Below, piece by piece: positions 58,351 through 64,000 of a stretch of DNA of 64,000 nucleotides; position 1 is the first letter of the stretch; every line of letters starts with the position of its first letter. Source of the stretch: Fervidicola ferrireducens (GTDB lineage: Bacteria > Bacillota > Thermosediminibacteria > Thermosediminibacterales > Thermosediminibacteraceae); the NCBI RefSeq assembly GCF_001562425.1, contig NZ_LOED01000001.1:124001-188000 (forward strand), given 5' to 3'. The notes under the pieces are model-generated. The model saw only the letters and a list, made by a program, of their open reading frames with translations. It searched no databases and had not been told where the DNA came from. The translations under genes and the position numbers were made by a program.

Positions 58351-59655
58351 TCAAAAACTAGTGTGACTTCCTTCATCAAGAGAATAATTCCTGAAAACCA
58401 TTAGGCCCAACAGGATACATACGGCCGCCAGCAGGCATGACGCATAAATACCCGAGGGTTTTTCGAAACTATAGCCCAGGTATTTGAAAAGCACTCCGGT
58501 GGTAAAAAACGATGAAAGACCTGTAACCGTTTTTACCAGTAAGCCCTGAACTCCAAAGAACATGGCCTCCCTTCTGCGCCCGGTTATGGCCTCATCTATA
58601 TCCGTTATGTCGGCTATAATGGCATTGGGTATTATGAAGACCGCAGCCAGCGGGAACCCGGCGAGGCCTACCACCAGAAAGCCGAACCATTTAGATGCGA
58701 GGAAAAGATACGGTCTACCTACGAAAAACATGACAAATAGGAGTACCATAAACATAGTCATCGATGCATTGTACACCTTTTTCTTTCCGTATTTTTTTAT
58801 CCACGCCAGCATAAATGGTGAAATGAGTATGGCATCTATAAAAAGCAAGCCCTGCAGGAGAGCGGTTTCAGTTCCGCTAAGGCGCATGTTCACCGTGGCT
58901 ATATAAGGCAGCGCTATTGTGACCATGTTAATGGCAAACCAGTAGAAAAGGAACGATATCTCATAATACATGAATTCCCTGTTTTTCAAAGTCAAAATAA
59001 GACTTTCCTTCAGGCTGACACTGGCCCCATCCGTTTCCGGTATCTTTCGCTCTTTTACCCCAAACGGCATTATCAGGGTTATAAGCGACAGCGCGCCAAG
59101 TATGACCCCCATAGCCCTTACTCCGTACCGGGCTATAAGTACGGGGCAGGCCACCCCCTGGAGCAAAAGCCCTATTGTATTGAACACCGACTGGTAAGTT
59201 GAAACGGCCGCCCGTTCAACGGAGTCTGTTGCAATCTCCGGCAGAAGTGCAAGATATGGCGCCACGTATATGGTGAAAAATATAAAGTAAAGGGAAAGCA
59301 TAACGGCCAAATATACAAAGTTTGCAAAACTTTCGTAGGGTTTTGGGGGGAACCAAATAAGTATATAGCTCAGCACCAACGGAAAGGCCCCAAAAATCAG
59401 GAAGGGTTTCCTCCTGCCAAGCCTGCTCTTGAAGTTGTCACTCCAGTAAGCTACCAGGGGATCCGATATCGCATCTATAACTCTGCCTATGATCATGGCT
59501 ACACCTACAAGGCTCACAGAGGCCAGCGGCACGAGGTTATAGGGGTTGCCTTCCGGAGGAGCATAAAAGTACGCATACCAGGACACGAGGGATTGCATGA
59601 GGACACTTATGCCTAAGTAAGCCACGGGATACATGAAGTATTCTTTTATCTTCAC
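58351..59655 (-). CDS. GPH-type (MFS) sugar:cation symporter
   Basis: This 434-residue membrane protein has about twelve segments and is of the glycoside-pentoside-hexuronide:cation symporter group. The signature IGRVIDAISDPLVAYWSDNFKSRLGRRKPF (about residues 57-86) is in the second and third segments. The middle loop KERKIPETDGA separates the two halves. A GTG at 59655 lies behind GAGGGGTGAATAGCC. It is downstream of two nitrilase genes and a glycosidase-like gene, so it probably brings in an oligosaccharide, glycoside or similar compound. Confidence 0.85.
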   Translation of the reverse strand: MKIKEYFMYPVAYLGISVLMQSLVSWYAYFYAPPEGNPYNLVPLASVSLVGVAMIIGRVIDAISDPLVAYWSDNFKSRLGRRKPFLIFGAFPLVLSYILIWFPPKPYESFANFVYLAVMLSLYFIFFTIYVAPYLALLPEIATDSVERAAVSTYQSVFNTIGLLLQGVACPVLIARYGVRAMGVILGALSLITLIMPFGVKERKIPETDGASVSLKESLILTLKNREFMYYEISFLFYWFAINMVTIALPYIATVNMRLSGTETALLQGLLFIDAILISPFMLAWIKKYGKKKVYNASMTMFMVLLFVMFFVGRPYLFLASKWFGFLVVGLAGFPLAAVFIIPNAIIADITDIDEAITGRRREAMFFGVQGLLVKTVTGLSSFFTTGVLFKYLGYSFEKPSGIYASCLLAAVCILLGLMVFRNYSLDEGSHTSF

Positions 59656-59668
59656 GGCTATTCACCCC

Positions 59669-60679
59669 TCAATAGAGTCTTGACAGGTACTTCCTGTAAA
59701 GCTCCTCGTTTCTGTCCTTCAGCAGCTCATCTTCCTCCCGGTATTTTCTCAATGCCCCGATATCAATGGATGCCGTAACCACATCATCCCCCTGATAATG
59801 TTTTGCTTCTTTCACCACACCGTCCCTGTTTTCGGTTAAATCCAGCGGGGCATATATTCCAGCCTTGCCGGTAAAATAAAACTTCGCCACCCTTCCCACC
59901 AGTGCGCTCTTTATGCCGTAAACCCGGCTCTCCTGGACTCTGGGCCATATGCCCCTGAGAGCCCTGTAAAAATCGTACTCCTCCATATTGGCGATGGGGA
60001 TTATAACTATATCGGCCCCTTTCATCCTTGCGATTTCGAAAGTTTCAAAGTAAGTGGCATCCATGCAAACTGGAAAGGCTACGTTTGCAAATGGTAGTTT
60101 AAAGACATTCAATTCCTCTCCCGTTTTCAGCCCGAAAGATTCCTCCTCAGGGGTCGCATGAAGCTTTTTCTGGCTGCCGATGAGCTTCCCGTCAGGGCCA
60201 AATAAATACGCCGTGTTGTAAAGCTCCCCGTTTTCAGGGACGGTGATGCTTCCCCCCATCACGTACATTTCGTAGAGGCGGGCGAGGGAGCTGAAGGTCA
60301 AGAAATAAATGCCTTTTACGTACGGCCCGAGCAGCATCAATGCGGCCCTCATTTTTTCACCATCATCATCTTTCCGGCCATCCCCGGAGAACTTTTTCTC
60401 TATCCCTGGCAGGAGGCCGTAAAGAGGAAGGTGAATATTTTCCGGGAAAGCTATGAGCCTAGCCCCCTCCTCCGCTGCCCTCTTTACAAGACGCCTCATA
60501 TGCTCAAAATACTCTATGGTCGATTTATGGAGCCTGAATTCCACCTGGGCTGCTGCAACCTTCAAACCAGGCTCCCTATTATACTTTTTAACCTTCAATC
60601 CGGATATGTGCCGTTTAAGGGGCTTCGGGTTAAACTTATATGAGAGAAACATCTTTGCCGCAAAATCCAGCAATCCCAT
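59669..60679 (-). CDS. Carbon-nitrogen hydrolase (nitrilase superfamily), catalytically complete
   Basis: This 336-residue protein has all three catalytic residues of the nitrilase triad: Glu in LIAFPENIHLP, Lys in GSQKKLHATPEEESFGL, and Cys in FPVCMDATYFETF. It therefore can hydrolyse an amide or nitrile; the exact substrate is unknown. The N-terminal 40 residues before the domain include a KKYNREPGLKVAAAQVE stretch. Its ATG overlaps the stop of the preceding nitrilase-like gene (TGATG). It lies before the symporter gene by 13 bases. Confidence 0.85.
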   Translation of the reverse strand: MGLLDFAAKMFLSYKFNPKPLKRHISGLKVKKYNREPGLKVAAAQVEFRLHKSTIEYFEHMRRLVKRAAEEGARLIAFPENIHLPLYGLLPGIEKKFSGDGRKDDDGEKMRAALMLLGPYVKGIYFLTFSSLARLYEMYVMGGSITVPENGELYNTAYLFGPDGKLIGSQKKLHATPEEESFGLKTGEELNVFKLPFANVAFPVCMDATYFETFEIARMKGADIVIIPIANMEEYDFYRALRGIWPRVQESRVYGIKSALVGRVAKFYFTGKAGIYAPLDLTENRDGVVKEAKHYQGDDVVTASIDIGALRKYREEDELLKDRNEELYRKYLSRLY

Positions 60680-61431
60680 CAGTATCCCCACTCTTTTTTG
60701 TAAAGTTTTCTGTTCAAATACTTATACAGCGGGTAAACGGATTTAATTTCATTTCTCTTGTCAAAATCAAGCACTGCCGCGAGAACCCCTTCTTCATCCT
60801 CCCCCATTTCGCCCAAAATACCGCTGGAACCTCCCCATATAGGATTGTGAATTATGCTCCGCCCGGCGTATATTTTATCGCGGATCCTCCCGTTGGCGGC
60901 GCATTCCACAGCAAAAAACTGGTTCTGCTGGACCTGCTGCCATATGCCGGACAACTGAAGCCAGCGGTTGTAACCCCCTTCAACCGCATAGAGCCCCACC
61001 ACGATGTCGGCCCCCTGTAGGCCAAGAATCCTGCCGCACTGCGGATGAAAGCAGTCGTTGCCTACGAGTATGCCTACGTTGCCCACAGCCGTCGGGCAAA
61101 TCTCAAGTTCATCTCCCCTTTTTAAGCCGTCCCTTTCATCCTGCCCCGAAAGGTGGGTCTGGCACTGGGTATGAAGTATTTTGCCCCTTTGCATTATAAC
61201 CGCCTTGTGGTAGCCATCCTCGATGAAACTCCCGGGCACCAGAACGAAATCCTTGCCTTTTGAAAGCTCCAGGTGAAACGCAAGATACTCGGCGCTGGAT
61301 GAAAATAACAGCCCCGCTAGGGGAGGAAGGACCACGATATCCGCTTTTATGTCCCGGAGGTATTTATTAATATCTTCAATGTACTTCTCCTTATTTTCAA
61401 ACCTCAGCTGGAGGGCGCACGCCTTTATCAT
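60679..61431 (-). CDS. Nitrilase-superfamily protein lacking two catalytic residues
   Basis: This 250-residue protein shares the nitrilase fold (VGILVGNDCFHPQCGRILGLQGADIVVG holds the expected Cys). The usual Glu segment reads VVLPPLAGLLF, with Pro where Glu is expected. The Lys segment reads TQCQTHLSGQDE, with Gln or Thr where Lys is expected. It is likely a non-catalytic or altered partner of the next gene. Its ATG overlaps the end of the glycosidase-like gene by 35 bases, and its stop overlaps the next start. GGAGAAAGGCAAA precedes the ATG. Confidence 0.8.
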   Translation of the reverse strand: MIKACALQLRFENKEKYIEDINKYLRDIKADIVVLPPLAGLLFSSSAEYLAFHLELSKGKDFVLVPGSFIEDGYHKAVIMQRGKILHTQCQTHLSGQDERDGLKRGDELEICPTAVGNVGILVGNDCFHPQCGRILGLQGADIVVGLYAVEGGYNRWLQLSGIWQQVQQNQFFAVECAANGRIRDKIYAGRSIIHNPIWGGSSGILGEMGEDEEGVLAAVLDFDKRNEIKSVYPLYKYLNRKLYKKEWGY

Positions 61432-63220
61432 TTTGCCTTTCTCCTTCCACCACGGCTTTGTAAAGCGCGAAAGCTAGATACCCCGCACCGGTGGCGAACC
61501 CGGCCCCGGTTCTCACTTCTCCCGTGTTTTTATCAAAGCTCTCGCAGAGGATTCCGTTGTCAAAGGGCGCATTTTTTACTATAAAAAGCGCTTCTTCCCT
61601 TCTCAGCGGGTTCAGCAGACTCCCGCAAAGCCCCAGGCCTGAAGGCGTATTGGGGTGGTGATCGCAGGCGAGTTCTTTAAACCGGGCGGTTTCGTCGTAA
61701 TATTCGTACCGGGGAGAGTAATAATACGACACCGTATTTTTAAAAACGTCATCCAAAGGCAGGCCATAAAAGACCAGGGTGCCAAGATTTCCCGGCGGGT
61801 CGTTATATAGCCTGAAATTCCCCTCCCGGTCTATCGACCAGGCATAGAGCCTTTTTCCGTCCACTTCTACGATAAATTTTTTTATGCTCTCTTTAAGCCT
61901 CTTTACTCTATTCTCCAGGATACCGGTAGGCCTTCCGAGTTTTTTATAGACACCTATCAGCTTCTCAAAAGCTTTCAAAACCAGGACGTTGTCGATGAGC
62001 ACAAAATCGTGGTCGGCTGGGTCGTCCGACGGAAGAAGGAAAGTCTTGTATAGCCCCATTTCATGGTCGTATTCCTTCTCTATCCTTTCTACGATGTAAT
62101 CGAATGCTTCCAGCACTTCTTTATCGTAAAAAGCAAGGTCGAAATCAAGGTCTATAAAATAGCTGCAGGCCTCATCCAGTTCAAAGCCGGGGTACAAAAC
62201 GGTACCGTCGATGTAATGGGCGTGATCCCCGGCGTTCCTGTAATGGGTCAAAAGGAGTTCCCGGTAGAGCCTTTCGTAAAACTTCCTGTCGCAGAGTTTG
62301 ATAGCCCGGAGGGACCATAAGAAACAGTCCCTTTCCCAGAAAGCGCCGGATACGTAATACCTGTTGCTCCTGGAAGTCATAGCCACCAGCCTGTCGGAGT
62401 AAAAGTCCACCGCTGTGCTGAAAAAATAATTGAAAAAGAGATTTTCATTGAGGATTCTCTCTATATCTTTATCCGTTGAAGTTATTATTCTTTCCCTCAG
62501 AAATTCAGCAAATTCCTTATATATCCTCTCCAGGCCCTTTCTCCTCAGGTGAATCAGCGTAGTGCTGGCCCCGTCGGGGTCAGCATTGAGGGCAAAATAC
62601 AGGGCGTTTTTTGTACCTGCCTTCAGTTTTAACGACGCGATCAGTTCCAGGTCCTCATTAATATCCGTCTCTTTTTCCTCAAAAACACAGGTGAAATCCT
62701 TGTCACCGCCCACTGCCGCCGCCAGCGAAAAATTATTTCCTTCAAAAGATATACATGGGTTTTTCAGCCATTTGTCGGTAAAAAGCCTTTTTACACCATG
62801 GCACTTGTGGGTATTAAAGCGCAGGAAATTGACCCTGTCGGGCCTGAAATCATACTTCACTTCAAGGTCTATGTCGCTTTCAAGTTCGTACACAAAACCC
62901 TTTTCCCGCAGGTCGGCGTATATCCTGACCCTGACGACAAAGTCTTTAAAAATGAATTCGAAGGCTGGAATGTAGTACAGTTCTTTTCTCCATATTACTC
63001 TTTCCGGTTTTAATCGCCCGCCGTTTTTATCGTAAAAATGGGGTTTTAACAGGTATCTGCTTCCTCTTATCTCTATAAGTCCCTTGTTCTGCATCGAAGT
63101 AACATTAACGCTTTTTATCGCTCCTTCCCTGTCGATTTCCGGAAGGGCAATATAACCGCCCGCCATGTATAACACCGGTTCGTTTTCTTTTATTTCCTCA
63201 GGCCTTGTGATGAGTTTCAA
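61397..63220 (-). CDS. Six-hairpin glycosidase-like protein, unknown substrate
   Basis: This 607-residue protein is of the alpha/alpha six-hairpin glycosidase type. It has an N-terminal beta-rich part (about residues 1-230) and a C-terminal helical part, with SNRYYVSGAFWERDCFLWSLRAIKL (about 281-305), AHYIDGTVLYPGFELDEACSYFIDLD and RTGAGFATGAGYLAFALYKAV (about 572-592). Similar layouts are seen in glucoamylase- and mannosidase-like families, but I cannot assign a GH family safely. It starts at TTG (63220) behind CAGGAGGCGGATATTT. It heads the operon with two nitrilase-family genes and a symporter. Confidence 0.7.
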   Translation of the reverse strand: MKLITRPEEIKENEPVLYMAGGYIALPEIDREGAIKSVNVTSMQNKGLIEIRGSRYLLKPHFYDKNGGRLKPERVIWRKELYYIPAFEFIFKDFVVRVRIYADLREKGFVYELESDIDLEVKYDFRPDRVNFLRFNTHKCHGVKRLFTDKWLKNPCISFEGNNFSLAAAVGGDKDFTCVFEEKETDINEDLELIASLKLKAGTKNALYFALNADPDGASTTLIHLRRKGLERIYKEFAEFLRERIITSTDKDIERILNENLFFNYFFSTAVDFYSDRLVAMTSRSNRYYVSGAFWERDCFLWSLRAIKLCDRKFYERLYRELLLTHYRNAGDHAHYIDGTVLYPGFELDEACSYFIDLDFDLAFYDKEVLEAFDYIVERIEKEYDHEMGLYKTFLLPSDDPADHDFVLIDNVLVLKAFEKLIGVYKKLGRPTGILENRVKRLKESIKKFIVEVDGKRLYAWSIDREGNFRLYNDPPGNLGTLVFYGLPLDDVFKNTVSYYYSPRYEYYDETARFKELACDHHPNTPSGLGLCGSLLNPLRREEALFIVKNAPFDNGILCESFDKNTGEVRTGAGFATGAGYLAFALYKAVVEGERQNDKGVRPPAEV

Positions 63221-63321
63221 AAATATCCGCCTCCTGACGAAAACTAATATCCATCCCTAAAAATTTTCTACGGTTTTTGCCCTTTTCCTGCTGCCGTTTA
63301 AAGGTTTGTTAAAAAAAGCAA

Positions 63322-63349
63322 AACCCGAGGTTTAAACCCTCGGGCTTAA
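63322..63349 (-). terminator. Terminator after the nitroreductase gene
   Basis: On the - strand CCCGAGG GTTTAAA CCTCGGG is followed by TTTTGCTTTTTTT. It lies directly after the nitroreductase stop at 63352. Confidence 0.88.
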
Positions 63350-63351
63350 GT

Positions 63352-63861
63352 TTATTCATATTTCTCCCACTTTAGCACTTCGGAAAGCGGCTTTTTGGGT
63401 GGATTTGGCGTTTGAGCAGGGTACCCCAGTGGCACGAGCGAGATTAGTTCGTACTTTTCGGGCACCCTGAGGAACTGCCTGACCTCCTCGCTGTAAGGCC
63501 TCCTGTATCCCGCTACCCAGCAAGAGCCGATACCGTGTGCTTTAGCTGCTAGCATGATATTTTCTGTAGCAGCAGAACCATCTTCCACAGCATGCTTGTT
63601 GTCCCTCTCGCAAAAAACTGCCACGCAGGCGGCGGCATCGGCTATGAATTTACCCCATGTTGCAAGCCGCGCCAGTTCCTTTTTTCCTTCTTCGCTGGTT
63701 ACCACTACGAATACCCAAGGCTGAACGTTATTCGCAGAAGGAGCAAGTCTTGCGCAGTCTATGATGTCTTCAATTATTTCTTTTGGAATGGGCTTTGCCT
63801 CGTACTGGCGCACGCTTCTCCTTTCCTTTAAAACCCTAATAGCCTCGTTCACATTACTCAC
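63352..63861 (-). CDS. Nitroreductase family FMN oxidoreductase
   Basis: This 169-residue FMN-dependent oxidoreductase has RVLKERRSVRQYEAKPIP (about residues 8-25, FMN phosphate binding Arg) and ARLAPSANNVQPWVFVV (about 37-53). GSCWVAGYRRPYSEEVRQFLRVPEKYELISLVPLGYPAQTP (about 112-152) matches the C-terminal family motif. It starts at GTG 63861 in GGTGAGTAATGTG. The preceding gene's stop (63854) overlaps it by eight bases. Physiological substrate unknown; such small types also act on nitro compounds and quinones. Confidence 0.9.
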   Translation of the reverse strand: MSNVNEAIRVLKERRSVRQYEAKPIPKEIIEDIIDCARLAPSANNVQPWVFVVVTSEEGKKELARLATWGKFIADAAACVAVFCERDNKHAVEDGSAATENIMLAAKAHGIGSCWVAGYRRPYSEEVRQFLRVPEKYELISLVPLGYPAQTPNPPKKPLSEVLKWEKYE

Positions 63862-64000
63862 CTCCCATCTTTTTTACTCCCAAAATTGCTCTGTGCCCGT
63901 TTATGTCCCACTCCCTGGCGAAGCTGCCCTCAGGCGGGGCGGCTTTTTCGATGGAAATAGCAAGGGTATCGCCTTTGATTTCTTCGCCGTGGACGTTTAA
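63854..64000 (-). CDS. Unidentified gene, C-terminal tail (partial)
   Basis: The last 48 codons of a gene that starts outside the window. The tail contains LNVHGEEIKGDTLAISIEKA, EGSFAREWDINGHRAILG and ends VKKMGGE. No domain recognised. It overlaps the nitroreductase start by eight bases, suggesting the two are co-transcribed. Confidence 0.7.
   Translation of the reverse strand, partial: LNVHGEEIKGDTLAISIEKAAPPEGSFAREWDINGHRAILGVKKMGGE

Overview
The window looks like the chromosome of an anaerobic, probably thermophilic, motile Firmicute of the class Clostridia, perhaps near Thermosediminibacter, Tepidanaerobacter or Thermoanaerobacterales. This lineage is inferred, not read directly. The evidence is a selenocysteine-dependent glycine reductase operon, a class I Fe-S fumarase, strong AGGAGG-type ribosome binding sites, frequent TTG and GTG starts, and flagellar genes in the Firmicute order (flgM-flgN-flgK-flgL-fliW-csrA). 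No rRNA, tRNA or CRISPR array was seen.

Left part (1-9 kb): the end of fumA, then fumB and malic enzyme on the + strand. These face a - strand PTS operon with an ascorbate-like IIC and IIB, a SIS-domain protein, and a PRD regulator that carries its own EIIA domain and appears to start at ATT. An ornithine cyclodeaminase-family dehydrogenase and a ZIP metal transporter follow. From 9.2 to 19.9 kb lies a decaying accessory region. It holds a SWIM/SNF2 helicase collapsed by an internal deletion, a PIN/RHH toxin-antitoxin pair, a HepT fragment, a beta-CASP metallo-hydrolase, a rhodanese, one intact and one nonsense-mutated Uma2 nuclease, and an SF1 helicase fragment. It also holds an intact two-gene unit (PLD-helicase plus methyltransferase) that is the best candidate for an uncharacterised defence system, and a small M48-like fragment.

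Middle part (20-46 kb): flagellin has a duplicated variable domain, and its leader shows two hairpins with CsrA-type GGA motifs in their loops. Two very large glycosyltransferase/methyltransferase/TPR proteins, probably for flagellin glycosylation, flank an IS256-family transposase remnant. Then come csrA, fliW, an MNT/HepT-like pair, a DUF6470 gene, flgL, flgK, flgN, flgM, yvyF-like and comF, followed by hpf, a TGS-type nucleoside kinase, and a TPM/LemA pair. The csrA, fliW and flagellin leader together give a readable flagellin homeostasis circuit. A TAXI-type TRAP transporter operon is on the + strand. A GlnK/GlnL-like two-component pair lies behind a NitT/TauT-type ABC transporter on the - strand.

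Right part (49-64 kb): a complete glycine reductase operon (trxA-grdE-grdA-grdB-grdC-grdD). It is preceded by a tandem glycine riboswitch with an adjacent intrinsic terminator. Both grdA and grdB have in-frame UGA selenocysteine codons. Beyond it are an SdpR/SdpI pair, an AbiEii-like nucleotidyltransferase pair, and an operon of a six-hairpin glycosidase-like protein, two nitrilase-family proteins (one lacking catalytic residues), a GPH-type symporter and an 8-oxoguanine glycosylase. A nitroreductase and the tail of an unidentified gene close the window.
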